This document shows positions 25,443 through 34,111 of a stretch of 64,000 nucleotides of DNA, in pieces (position 1 is the stretch's first letter; each line of letters begins with the position of its first letter). The stretch is from Solwaraspora sp. WMMD791 (lineage in GTDB: Bacteria > Actinomycetota > Actinomycetes > Mycobacteriales > Micromonosporaceae), in contig NZ_CP120737.1 in NCBI RefSeq assembly GCF_029581195.1, positions 186,001 to 250,000 on the forward strand, given 5' to 3'. A program made the position numbers and the translations under genes. The notes under the pieces were generated by a model. That model searched no databases. It saw only the letters and a list, made by a program, of their open reading frames with translations, and was not told where the DNA came from.

Positions 25443-26680
25443 GCGTGGCGGTGGGGCGTCGGGTCGCCCTGTGGCGGGTACGCCGGCAGATGACCCAGCA
25501 GGTGCTCGCCGACCGGATCGGCCGGTCGAAGAGTTGGGTGGAGAAGGTCGAGCGTGGTGTCCGGCGGTTGGACCGGTTTTCGCTGATTCGGCAGGTCGCC
25601 GAGGTGCTGCGGGTCGACCCGGCGGAGTTGATCGGCCCGGACCGGCCATCGGAGCATGGCGGGGCGGTCGACGGGGTGGCGGCGGTCCGGGCGGCGCTGG
25701 CCAGCTACGAGATGTTCACCGCCGCCGACAGCGGACCGGCCGTGGAACGCGAGGTCACGCAGCGGGTCGAGCACGCGTGGTCGACGTACCAGCATGGGGA
25801 TTATCCCCGGCTGCTGCGGATGACACCGGAGCTGCTGGACGCCGCTCGGCGGCTGCACGCCACCCGGCCTGGGCCTGGGCCTGGGGCGGAGCTGTTGGTG
25901 CGGGCGTACCGGGTCGTGGCGCTCGTGCTGGTCAAGGTCGGCGAACCCGAGCTGGCCTGGTTGGCGGCCGATCGGGCGCTTGCCGTGGCCGGCAGCGATC
26001 CGGTGCTGGCCGGGTCGGCGGCGGTGCCGCTCGGGCAGGCGCTGCGCGGGTTGGGCCAGGACCGGTTGGCGATGACGACGACGGTCGCCGCCGCCGACCG
26101 GGTCGCTGCGGCATCGGTCGAGTGCGGCACGGTGTACGGGACGTTGCTGCTGCAGGCCGGGTTGGCCGCCGCCGGCTGCGGCGAAACCCGCAGCGTCGGT
26201 GAGCTGCTCGGCCGGGCCGCTGACGTTGCCGGCCGCATCGGCGACGGGCTGGACTACCGTACGGCGAGCTTCGGCCCGGCGGCCGTCGAGCTGGCGCACG
26301 TCGTGGCGGCCGTGGAGTCGGGCGACGCCCGGCAGGCGGTACGCCGACACGAAACGGCCACCCGGCGGCAGGCGTGGCGCGGGCTGCCGGCGGAGCATCG
26401 GGCGGCGTACCTGGTGGATGCCGCGCGGGCGTACCTCGACCTCGGTGACTTCGCCGGGGCTGGACGGTGGTTGGTCGAGGCGGACCGCGTCGTACCGGCT
26501 GAGATCCGCTGCCGGCCCTCCGTCCGTACGGTCGTGGCGGAGATTGCCCGGTGCGGGCCGGACACTGCCGGCGTCGCCCGGCTGGCGACGGCGCTCGGGC
26601 TGACGACCGGCACCTCACGACCAGGGAACCTGAATGACCGCCTCGCAGGTCAGCGGGTGAAGACAGCGTCGGGGTCGTAG
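25439..26680 (+). CDS. XRE-family transcriptional regulator
   Basis: A 413-residue regulator. Residues about 6-58 form the helix-turn-helix (VALWRVRRQMTQQVLADRIGRSKSWVEKVERGVRRLDR). The rest is a long helical repeat domain (TPR-like), with segments such as YRVVALVLVKVGEPELAWLAADRAL and YLVDAARAYLDLGDFAGAGRWL. GTG 25439 overlaps the upstream TGA. The last 31 bp overlap the convergent flavoprotein gene of the lanthipeptide cluster, so transcription of the two collides; whether this regulator affects that cluster is unknown. Confidence 0.82.
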   Translation: MSVAVGRRVALWRVRRQMTQQVLADRIGRSKSWVEKVERGVRRLDRFSLIRQVAEVLRVDPAELIGPDRPSEHGGAVDGVAAVRAALASYEMFTAADSGPAVEREVTQRVEHAWSTYQHGDYPRLLRMTPELLDAARRLHATRPGPGPGAELLVRAYRVVALVLVKVGEPELAWLAADRALAVAGSDPVLAGSAAVPLGQALRGLGQDRLAMTTTVAAADRVAAASVECGTVYGTLLLQAGLAAAGCGETRSVGELLGRAADVAGRIGDGLDYRTASFGPAAVELAHVVAAVESGDARQAVRRHETATRRQAWRGLPAEHRAAYLVDAARAYLDLGDFAGAGRWLVEADRVVPAEIRCRPSVRTVVAEIARCGPDTAGVARLATALGLTTGTSRPGNLNDRLAGQRVKTASGS

Positions 26681-28023
26681 CGGGCCACGGTCCGGCGGAG
26701 CCGGTCGAGGTTGGTGCCGTGGTAGGCCGGGTCCAGCGGGGACCGGTCGGGCTCCGGATAGTTGGGGTAGATCAGGCCCGACCCCCACGGGTGGGCGAGC
26801 GCCCTGGACCGGTCCACCCAGCGTCGGGTGTCCCGCCGGACGGCGTCGGTGGTACGGCGGACCGCGTAACCGGTGTGCCGGAGGATGAACCGGGCCCGGC
26901 GGTGCACGAACGCCGTCGCGTGCGGGGCGACCCGCCCGTAGGCCCCGCCCCACGGGATGAACTCCAGCTCGCGGGACTGCCCAGCGGCCCGGTCGGCCAC
27001 CAGGTGCTCGACCAGAGCCGCGACCGCGTCCGGCGGCAGCGTCCGGTCGAAAAACTCCGAGCGGCACAGCCGCCGGCCCGCCGAGACGCCCCACGGCGGT
27101 CCGGTCACCTCCAGGTCGTCGGGGCTCTCCGGGTAGCTCACCGCAACCGCTGCCGCCGCCGGCAGCTCGCGGATCTCGACGTGCTCCGGGTCCGGGGCGA
27201 ACCGGTCCAGGAAGCCGGTGCCGGTGCCGACGCTCATGCCGAACACGGCCACGTACGGCTCGTCGGCCGGGTCGTGCGGGCCGACCAGAACGGACTCGCA
27301 GTTGACCTCGTCGGGTGCCTCCGGTGCCCAGCCCAGCCAGGTGCCGATGACGTCCACCGCGTGGCGCACCGGCCAGCGGCACTCGAAGAACGTCGCCGGC
27401 ACCGCCGGCCGGGCGCGCAGCACGAACGTGGTGACCACGCCGAGCAGGCCGCCGCCGGCGCCGCGCAACGCCCAGAACAGGTCCGGCTCGCGGTCGGCGT
27501 CGCACCACACGGTACGGCCGTCGGCGAGCACCACCTCGGCGGCGACCAGATGATCGCTGCCCAGGCCGTACAGCCGGCCGAGGCTGCCGTACCCGCCGCC
27601 GAGCACGGCACCGCCGAGTCCCACGTCCGGGCACCAGCCGGCGGAGACGGTCCGCCCGTCGGTGGCCAGCCGCCGCCGCATCTCGCGCATCCGCAGCCCA
27701 GGGCCGGCGGTGACCAGGTCGCCGTCGCGCCGCAGCTGTCGCAGCCCGCCGAGGTCCAGCAGCAGCCCGTCGGTGCTGCACCGGTCGGCGAAGCTGTGCC
27801 CGCCGCTGCGTACCGCCACGTCGAGCCCATGGGCGCGGGCGAACGCGAGCCCGGCCCGGACGTCGGCGGCGGCGGCCGCCCGCACCACGACCTGCGGCAG
27901 CCGTTCGTCGAGCTGGGCGAGGAACGGCAGCCGGCAGTCGACGTACTCCGGGTCCTCCGGCGTCGACAGCGTGCCGGACAGCTCGTCGGCGAGCCGGGTC
28001 AACGCGGCTGCAGCGACAGCCAT
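26650..28023 (-). CDS. BBE-type FAD-linked oxidoreductase of the lanthipeptide cluster
   Basis: A 457-residue flavoprotein of the berberine-bridge-enzyme/VAO superfamily. The FAD-binding N-terminal part includes VRSGGHSFAD with His76 and GWCPDVGLGGAVLGGGYG with Cys131, the pair that links FAD through two covalent bonds. The C-terminal BBE segment reads IYPNYPEPDRSPLDPAYHGTN with the usual YPNY...AYHG pattern and ends ARYDPDAVFT. Such enzymes oxidise alcohols or C-N/C-H bonds with O2. The start ATG (28023) lies 25 bp inside the exporter gene, so it is translated with the lanthipeptide genes and is likely a tailoring enzyme, an unusual type for this class. The cluster has no LanD-type decarboxylase. 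Its substrate on the peptide is unknown. Confidence 0.88.
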   Translation of the reverse strand: MAVAAAALTRLADELSGTLSTPEDPEYVDCRLPFLAQLDERLPQVVVRAAAAADVRAGLAFARAHGLDVAVRSGGHSFADRCSTDGLLLDLGGLRQLRRDGDLVTAGPGLRMREMRRRLATDGRTVSAGWCPDVGLGGAVLGGGYGSLGRLYGLGSDHLVAAEVVLADGRTVWCDADREPDLFWALRGAGGGLLGVVTTFVLRARPAVPATFFECRWPVRHAVDVIGTWLGWAPEAPDEVNCESVLVGPHDPADEPYVAVFGMSVGTGTGFLDRFAPDPEHVEIRELPAAAAVAVSYPESPDDLEVTGPPWGVSAGRRLCRSEFFDRTLPPDAVAALVEHLVADRAAGQSRELEFIPWGGAYGRVAPHATAFVHRRARFILRHTGYAVRRTTDAVRRDTRRWVDRSRALAHPWGSGLIYPNYPEPDRSPLDPAYHGTNLDRLRRTVARYDPDAVFTR

Positions 28024-29873
28024 GGGTCCTCTGCCATCCGGGCCTGCAGGGTGGACAGCTCGGCGTACCGGCCGCCCAACGCGAGCAGCTCCTGGTGGCT
28101 GCCCTGCTCGACGATCTCGCCGTCGTGCATCAGGTAGATCCGGTCACAGTTGCGCACGCTGGCCAGCCGGTGGGTGATCAGCACGACGGTGCGGCCGGCG
28201 GCGAGCCGGCGCAGCGCCTCGTAGACGGCGTACTCGGCGCGGGCGTCCAGCGGCGCGGTCGGCTCGTCCCAGATCAGCACCGGCGCGTCGCGGAACAGGC
28301 CCCGGGCCACCGCGAGCCGCTGCCACTGGCCGCCGGACAGGTCGACGCCGCCGGTGAACGCGGTGGTCAGCAGCGTGTCCCAGCCCTGCGGCAGCGGGTC
28401 GACCACCTCGTCGGCGAGCGCCTGGCGGGCGGCCCGGCGCAGCGCCTCGTCGTGCGGGTCGGCCCGGTCGAACCGTCCCATCCGGACGTTGAGTCGGGCC
28501 GAGTCGGGCCAGCGGACCGGGTCCTGCAGCACCATCATCACCCGGTCGGCGACGGTGGCCGGGTGCAGCGTGGCCAGGTCGGTGCCGTCCCAGGTCACCG
28601 ACCCGGCGGTCGGCCGGTACAGCCCGGCAATGATCTTCGCGAGGGTGGTCTTCCCGGAGCCGTTCTCGCCGACCAGCGCCACCGTCTGTCCGCAGTGCAG
28701 GGTCAGGTTCACCCCGTGCAGCACCGGCGCCGAGCCGGGGTAGTGGAAGCCGACGTCGCGCAGCTCGATCCGCTGCGGGGCGGCCGGTGCCGCCGGCCCG
28801 GCCGCCGCCCGGGTACGGGTGACCGCGTCGGCGAGGAACGCGTGGAAGTCGGCGACGTACAGGCCCTGCTCGAACAGTTGGTCGGCGGTGCGCACCAGGC
28901 GGGCAAGCGCCGCCACGGCTGTCCGGGTGGCGATCAGCGCCGTGCCGGCGACGGCGAGCGGGATCCATCCGGCGTCGAGCAGCAGCCACAGGGCCGCGAA
29001 CACGCCGCCGAGCGCGACACCGGCCAGGGCACGCCCCCGGGCCCGCGCCCGTACCTGAGCCGACGCGACCGCCACCTCCTCGTCGCGGACCAGGTCGGCG
29101 GCCTGCCGGTACCGGGTCAGCACACTGTCCTGAGCCTGGGTGGCGCGCACCTCGGCGGCCGGTTCCCGTTCGGTCGCCAGGTCGGTCACCATCGACACCC
29201 GGCGGTTCAGCGCGACCAGCCGGGCGTTGCTCGCGTAACCGAGCCGGGCCGCCCGCAGCGCCGCCCACCCGTCCGGCAGTACGGTGACCAGCAGGATCGG
29301 TAGCAGCACCGGGTGCAGCACGGTCAGGCTGACCGCCGCCGCGGTGACGGCCAGCAGCGCGCCGATCGCCTCGACCAGGTTGTCGACGATCCGCTGCAGG
29401 TAGAGCAGGCCCCGGTCGCGGGCCCGGAACATCCGGTCGAGGAACCGCGGATCGTCGAACGCGGTCAGCTCCACCGCCAACCCGGCCGCGACGAGCCGTT
29501 CGTCGGCGAGGCGACGTACCGCTGGGGCGATCCGGGCCTGGGCCAGGGTGGCCGCGATCTCCAGACCGGCCCGGGTGGCGAAGGCCAGCACCACGAGGGC
29601 GAGCGCGGGCACGGCCGACTCCAGCCGGGCCCCGGTCGGCCCGGCCGCGAACAGCCGCTCCAGCACACCGGCTGTGGCGACCAGCCCGTACGTGGTCGCG
29701 ACCCCGGCGACGAGGTGCAGGACCAGGACGGTCACGGCCGCGCGCGGGGCCGCCTGCCGGATCAGCCGCAGGGCGGGACCGAGCGCGTCCGGCAGCCCTC
29801 GGATGACCTGCCACGGACCCAGCTCGTCGGTCGGGGTCTCCAACCGCCAGTACGGTGCGGTCACCTCGGACAT
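27999..29873 (-). CDS. Lanthipeptide ABC exporter (membrane + ATPase half-transporter)
   Basis: A 624-residue half-size exporter. Residues about 40-330 form the membrane domain (spans near AAVTVLVLHLVAGVATTYGLV, LALVVLAFATRAGLEI, AIGALLAVTAAAVSLTVL). Residues about 370-610 are the ATPase: GENGSGKTT Walker A, VLQDPVRWP Q-loop, SGGQWQRLAVARGL signature and VLIWDEPTAPLD Walker B. There is no N-terminal C39 peptidase domain, so unlike classical class II LanT proteins it cannot cleave the leader. The gene starts 15 bp after lanM and overlaps the flavoprotein gene by 25 bp. Confidence 0.9.
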   Translation of the reverse strand: MSEVTAPYWRLETPTDELGPWQVIRGLPDALGPALRLIRQAAPRAAVTVLVLHLVAGVATTYGLVATAGVLERLFAAGPTGARLESAVPALALVVLAFATRAGLEIAATLAQARIAPAVRRLADERLVAAGLAVELTAFDDPRFLDRMFRARDRGLLYLQRIVDNLVEAIGALLAVTAAAVSLTVLHPVLLPILLVTVLPDGWAALRAARLGYASNARLVALNRRVSMVTDLATEREPAAEVRATQAQDSVLTRYRQAADLVRDEEVAVASAQVRARARGRALAGVALGGVFAALWLLLDAGWIPLAVAGTALIATRTAVAALARLVRTADQLFEQGLYVADFHAFLADAVTRTRAAAGPAAPAAPQRIELRDVGFHYPGSAPVLHGVNLTLHCGQTVALVGENGSGKTTLAKIIAGLYRPTAGSVTWDGTDLATLHPATVADRVMMVLQDPVRWPDSARLNVRMGRFDRADPHDEALRRAARQALADEVVDPLPQGWDTLLTTAFTGGVDLSGGQWQRLAVARGLFRDAPVLIWDEPTAPLDARAEYAVYEALRRLAAGRTVVLITHRLASVRNCDRIYLMHDGEIVEQGSHQELLALGGRYAELSTLQARMAEDPWLSLQPR

Positions 29874-29888
29874 CGCGGCGCGCCCGCC

Positions 29889-32800
29889 CTACGCCAGCCG
29901 ACCCGGGGGACCGGGATCGGGCAGCAGCACCGACGGCAGCGGGCACTGCGGATGCATCCGCAGCAGCTGGTAGCCGATGCCGCCGATGCCGTGCAGCAGA
30001 CCGGGCCGGAACGCGTCCCGGTTGGGGCCGGCCACCGCCCCGAACTCCTCGATCCCGGTCAGCACCCGGGCGTCGAGCTCGTCGGCATCGACCTGCGGCG
30101 GGGCCACGTCGGCGGCCATCGCCGCGCGCAGCAACTCCCAGGTGCCGAGTTCGCCGTGACAGAGGGTGTGGTTGGCACCCATGCCCGCCGGCCAGCTCGC
30201 CGCCGCAGCCCGGCGCAGCATGTCGGTCCAGCGGTCGCGGGTCGGCGCGTCAGGGGAGCGGCGCAGTTGGTCGGCGGCGACGATGCCGATGCCGACCGAT
30301 CCGTGGCACCACGCCGCAGCGTCGGTCGGCCGCTCCGGCTTGCGCATGTCCAGCCAACCGGGCAGGCCAGGGTCGTAGAGCGACTCCTCGTAGCGGAACG
30401 CCGCCGCCGCCAGGTCGTGGCAGCCGTCGAGGTGGGACAGCGCCCAGCCGATGCCGGTGGCGCCGTGCGACACCCCGCCCAGGCCGTCGGTGGCGAACGG
30501 ACCCGGCCACCACGCCGCCGTCGGAAATGCCTGGGCGTCGCCGCTGGCCGGGCTGCTGCCGCCGGTGGGGCCGGCCGGCCGGGCGGCGGCCCGCAGGTGT
30601 TCACCGATCGCGCCGGCCGTCTCCACCCAGCGGGCGTCGCCGTCGAGCTCGGCCAGCCGCAGCAGCGGCACGATCGCTCCGGCCGGCCCCCGCAGCAGGT
30701 CGTATGCATCGGCGGCCCGCACAGCGGGCGGCACCAGCGCGGCGACCGCCCGCGCCCGGCGCAGCGCCTCGTCGGCCATCGGTTCGCCAGCCATCGGTTC
30801 GCCGGCTGTCACACCGGCGGACACCGGCCCGTCGCCGAGGAGCTGACGAAGCAGCAGCCAGGCCCAGATCCGGGCGCCGAGCCCGACGTAGCCGCCGGCC
30901 GGGTCGGGCCGGATCGGGATGCCGGTGGCCCGGTCCGCCTCAGTTTGGTCCTCGGCGGCCCGCATGCTGGCCAGTACGGCGTCGAGCAGTTCGGCGGCCC
31001 CGTCGACCGGATCGGCGCGTCCCGCCGCCACCTCGTGCCGGTACGCGGCGAGCAGCACCGCGATCCCGGCGGTGCCGAGATACATGTCGGTGGGCAACGG
31101 CTGCACCGCCCAGCCGGCATTGGCCACGATCACCGGCGCGATCCAGGTGGCCGTCCGGTCCGTGCCCCGCACGGCGGTGGCGAGCAGGATGCGGACGACG
31201 TCTGCGGCGAGCGCCCGCCGACGTCGGTCCAGATCGTTCGGACGCACCAGCCGGGGGACCAGCGGCGGGCCGGGCGGCGCGGGTGGCGTCTCGCTCAGAT
31301 AGGCGCTGATCAGCGCGGACCGTAGCACCTGGCGGTCCAGCTCCTGGTCGGCCTCGCGCCAGCGGCGCAGCGCGTCGCCGATGAGCTGTGTGCTCGCCTG
31401 CATGGTGAACATCGGGATGTCCCCGACGAGCAGGTCGGCGACCTCGGTGGCGACGACCTCGGGCTCGTCGGGCGCTGCGGCGGCGCGTTGCCCGTGCCGG
31501 ATCAGCAGATCGGTGACCGTGGCCCGGGCCGCCGGCTCGTCGTGCAGCGAGGTCGGGTGCCACAGCATCCGGGCCAGTTCGGCGTACGTCTCGGTGTCGC
31601 GGCGGACGACGCGCACCTCGCCGCCGACGAACGCGGTGAGCAACGGGTCGAGCCGGCCACTCCGGTCCATTTCCCGCAGCCGGTCGGTCAGCTCGTCGAA
31701 GGCGTCGCACACGTCGCCCCAGAATCGGGCCAGGACCGGCTCGGCGCTCGGCTGGTTGGCGGCCTCGGGGGGATCGAAATCGGCGTACGCGAGGCGGACC
31801 TGGTCGGTGCCCTCGTCGACCAGCACCGGTACGGACACGTTCGGCTGCTCGCCCTTGAGGCCGCCGGCCCCGGACGGATCCAGCCCGCGCCACGCCAGCG
31901 CGACGCCCCGTCCGGGCAGCAGTCCGGTGCCCAGCACCGACGAACTGAGTGCACGGGCGGCCCGGTCGGTGGCCAGCCCGTACCCCGACGGGAGCAGCGG
32001 CGGCTGCGGGGTGAACAGGGTCTCGCAGTCGACGACCACCGGCACCGGTCCGGCGGCGATCAGGTTCTCCGCGTGCAGGTCGCTGCCGCCGAGCATGCGC
32101 ATGATGGCGGTCCACTGGCCGAGTCCCCGGTAGAACGTGTGCAACTCGTCGTCGTCGGCGCAGTAGCGGTGGGCGACGTGGGCGGCCCAGCCGTACCCGT
32201 CGCGGGCCAGGACCGCGGGCACCCGGATCCGGGTGGCTGCCGGCTCGTCGGGCAGCAGCCGGGCGACGAGCCCGGCCAGCGCCGCGTCGACGTGCAGGGA
32301 CCGCGGCTTGTATACGACCGGTCCGGTGGCGCAGCGGACCACCGCGACGCTCTGCCCGCCGCGGTGTGTGTCCCCGGAGCCGAACTCGACGTCGATCAGC
32401 GTGGCGTCGCCCGGCGGCAACACCGTGGGCGGCAGATCGGCCCGGTCCGCCGCGAACCGGTACGCGAACGCCGTCACCGCCCGGCGGGCGTTGGTCAGCA
32501 CCGTGCCGACCCGCTGGCGCAGCGTCGGGAAGCGGGCGTCCAGCGACGGCCAGAATCCGTCGGCGGTGGCCAGTTCCAGCCAGTGTTCCCACCGGGCACG
32601 CGGGTCCGGCCCGGCCAACCTGCCGGTGATCCGCGCGGCGTGCACGTCCAGCACCAGGGCCCGGGTCACCTTCGGGCGAACCGCTTCGCGCCACGCCCGG
32701 GTAGCGGCGGCGACGATCGCCTCCCGTTCGCCGGCGCCCAGGTCAGGGACGTCCCTGAGCTGGACCGCCAGTCGCTCGACTGCCGGCACGACCAGACGGT

Positions 32801-32930
32801 CCAGAACAGGGTCGAAACTCGCTGTCATCCGGCCCGGTACCACCGCTGCCGGCGGGTCGACCGGGCCATCCGGCCCCACCGTCACCAGCACGGACTCGCT
32901 CGTCGCCGTCGGCGCCGTGGTATCGGTCAT
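29889..32930 (-). CDS. lanM: Class II lanthipeptide synthetase LanM
   Basis: A 1013-residue bifunctional synthetase that dehydrates Ser/Thr of the precursor and cyclises them with Cys. The dehydratase half has Lys208 (VVYKPRSL), Asp284-His286-Asn289 (GGSDLHAENL) and Asp301 (VVVDCETLF), the residues that phosphorylate and eliminate. The cyclase half (about 660-1013) has zinc ligands Cys875 (AWCHGSVGIGI) and Cys924-His925 (TLCHGELG), plus His980 (LLHGIGGIGY). All expected residues are present, so it should be active. ATG 32930 begins 7 bp after the precursor gene stop; the ribosome-binding site is poor, suggesting coupling to the precursor gene. A longer start would overlap that gene. Confidence 0.94.
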   Translation of the reverse strand: MTDTTAPTATSESVLVTVGPDGPVDPPAAVVPGRMTASFDPVLDRLVVPAVERLAVQLRDVPDLGAGEREAIVAAATRAWREAVRPKVTRALVLDVHAARITGRLAGPDPRARWEHWLELATADGFWPSLDARFPTLRQRVGTVLTNARRAVTAFAYRFAADRADLPPTVLPPGDATLIDVEFGSGDTHRGGQSVAVVRCATGPVVYKPRSLHVDAALAGLVARLLPDEPAATRIRVPAVLARDGYGWAAHVAHRYCADDDELHTFYRGLGQWTAIMRMLGGSDLHAENLIAAGPVPVVVDCETLFTPQPPLLPSGYGLATDRAARALSSSVLGTGLLPGRGVALAWRGLDPSGAGGLKGEQPNVSVPVLVDEGTDQVRLAYADFDPPEAANQPSAEPVLARFWGDVCDAFDELTDRLREMDRSGRLDPLLTAFVGGEVRVVRRDTETYAELARMLWHPTSLHDEPAARATVTDLLIRHGQRAAAAPDEPEVVATEVADLLVGDIPMFTMQASTQLIGDALRRWREADQELDRQVLRSALISAYLSETPPAPPGPPLVPRLVRPNDLDRRRRALAADVVRILLATAVRGTDRTATWIAPVIVANAGWAVQPLPTDMYLGTAGIAVLLAAYRHEVAAGRADPVDGAAELLDAVLASMRAAEDQTEADRATGIPIRPDPAGGYVGLGARIWAWLLLRQLLGDGPVSAGVTAGEPMAGEPMADEALRRARAVAALVPPAVRAADAYDLLRGPAGAIVPLLRLAELDGDARWVETAGAIGEHLRAAARPAGPTGGSSPASGDAQAFPTAAWWPGPFATDGLGGVSHGATGIGWALSHLDGCHDLAAAAFRYEESLYDPGLPGWLDMRKPERPTDAAAWCHGSVGIGIVAADQLRRSPDAPTRDRWTDMLRRAAAASWPAGMGANHTLCHGELGTWELLRAAMAADVAPPQVDADELDARVLTGIEEFGAVAGPNRDAFRPGLLHGIGGIGYQLLRMHPQCPLPSVLLPDPGPPGRLA

Positions 32931-32937
32931 GGCCGGA

Positions 32938-33153
32938 TCAGCAGCACTGAACGGGCCGGGAGCCGGTGCAGGAACTGCAGTTGGTGCCGCACCCACTGGT
33001 GGTCATGGTGATGTCCTGCACGGCGTAGTCGCCGCTGGTGAACAGCTGGCCGGCCGGGTTCTCCCAGCCGTCGACCGGTGTACCGGTCAGCCACCGGGTG
33101 ACGATCTCCTCGGCCAGGGCCGGGTCGAGGTCGAGCTGCGTCGCGGTTGGCAT
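32938..33153 (-). CDS. lanA: Class II lanthipeptide precursor peptide LanA
   Basis: A 71-residue peptide with a leader rich in acidic residues (LDLDPALAEEIVTRWL) and a C-terminal core. Five cysteines lie at 55, 59, 62, 70 and 71, and nine Ser/Thr at 49-65 can be dehydrated; the peptide ends PVQCC. This fits the expected substrate of the adjacent LanM. No double-glycine cleavage motif is visible before the core; the segment TSGDYAVQD (39-47) is the likely leader end. ATG 33153 has AAGGGAG 7 nt upstream. The core resembles no lanthipeptide I can name. It is transcribed first in the lanA-lanM-exporter-flavoprotein operon and faces the SARP gene. Confidence 0.88.
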   Translation of the reverse strand: MPTATQLDLDPALAEEIVTRWLTGTPVDGWENPAGQLFTSGDYAVQDITMTTSGCGTNCSSCTGSRPVQCC

Positions 33154-33216
33154 GATGACACTCCCTTGTTGATCGATACGTAGGTGTGATTGTTCGGCGG
33201 TGTCCTTGCCGGTGGC

Positions 33217-33267
33217 TTCCGCGCCGCTTCCCGCATACTTCCCACACCGCTCCCACGCGGTTCCCGC
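33217..33267. promoter_or_regulatory. SARP-type heptamer direct repeats, 11-bp period
   Basis: TTCCCGC (33228-33234), TTCCCAC (33239-33245), CTCCCAC (33250-33256) and TTCCCGC (33261-33267) recur exactly every 11 bp, i.e. heptamers with 4-bp spacers; TTCCGCG (33217-33223) may be a fifth. This layout is the known binding pattern of SARP regulators. It lies between the lanA and SARP starts and could control either direction. Confidence 0.7.
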
Positions 33268-33322
33268 GCTTCGGCTTCGCCTCTACGGTGGGTATCTGGG
33301 TCCTACACCACCGGGAGTTGGG

Positions 33323-34111
33323 TTGGAAGTTCGGGTCCTGGGGCCGGTCGAGGTTCTCATCAGAGGTACGCCGGTTCACCTCGCCAAGCGCCAGCACCGC
33401 CTGATCCTGGGAATTCTCGGCATCGAGGTCAATCGGACAGTCCCCAGTGAGCAGCTGATCGAGCTACTGTGGCCGGGCCGGCCACCGGCCCGGCCGCGGG
33501 CCGTGCTGCACAGCCGCCTGTCGGAGCTGCGGGCGCTGCTGCGCGCGGCCGGCGACGGCCCGGTCCACCAGTCGGTTGCCACCGGGGACGACGGATACGT
33601 GTTACGGATCCCCACCCCGGCGGTCGATGCTCACCGGTTCGGGGAGTTGATCGTTGATGCCCGGGGAAGTACTTCCGACCTGCGGGCGCGCGACGTGCTG
33701 CGGCAGGCCCTCGGACTGTGGCGTGGGCCGGTCCTGGGCGGCTGGTCGCTGGCCGGACCGGCCGGCGCCCTGGTGAGCAGCCTCGAGGCGGCCCGGTTGA
33801 CCGCGATCGAGGACCTTTACGAGGTGGAGCTGCGGTTGGGTAACCACAGGTTGATCGCGGACGAACTAGCGGCGTTGTCGGCCGCACATCCGACCCGGGA
33901 CCGGCTGACGTCGGCAGCGATGCTCGCGCTGCACCAGTCCGGACGGAGCGCCGAGGCGGTCAGCGTCTATCACCAGCGTCGGGTCTGGCTCTCCACGGAG
34001 CTGGGTGTCGACCCGGCGCCGGCGCTGCAGCAACTTCACGTCGCCGTGTTGCGCCACGATCCGGCCTTGGAGCAGGTGTCACGCCCGGATCAGCTCGACC
34101 GCCCGGCCTGA
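33323..34111 (+). CDS. SARP-family transcriptional activator
   Basis: A 262-residue AfsR/DnrI-type regulator with an OmpR-like winged helix (LEVRVLGPVEVLIRGTPVHLAKRQHRLILGILGIEVNRTV in order, about 1-95) and a bacterial transcriptional activation domain (about 100-250, with VDAHRFGELI, LWRGPVLGGW, YHQRRVWLSTELGVDPAPALQQLHVAVL). TTG 33323 is chosen because GGGAG sits 5 nt upstream and the canonical SARP N-terminus begins there; an upstream GTG would add a leader running over the repeats. It is divergent from the lanthipeptide operon and is its probable activator. Its last 22 bp overlap the convergent TetR gene. Confidence 0.86.
   Translation: MEVRVLGPVEVLIRGTPVHLAKRQHRLILGILGIEVNRTVPSEQLIELLWPGRPPARPRAVLHSRLSELRALLRAAGDGPVHQSVATGDDGYVLRIPTPAVDAHRFGELIVDARGSTSDLRARDVLRQALGLWRGPVLGGWSLAGPAGALVSSLEAARLTAIEDLYEVELRLGNHRLIADELAALSAAHPTRDRLTSAAMLALHQSGRSAEAVSVYHQRRVWLSTELGVDPAPALQQLHVAVLRHDPALEQVSRPDQLDRPA

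Noticed and set aside
29313-33011. Long + strand open frames opposite lanM and the exporter
   Set aside because: Shadow frames of well-supported minus-strand genes; no motifs.
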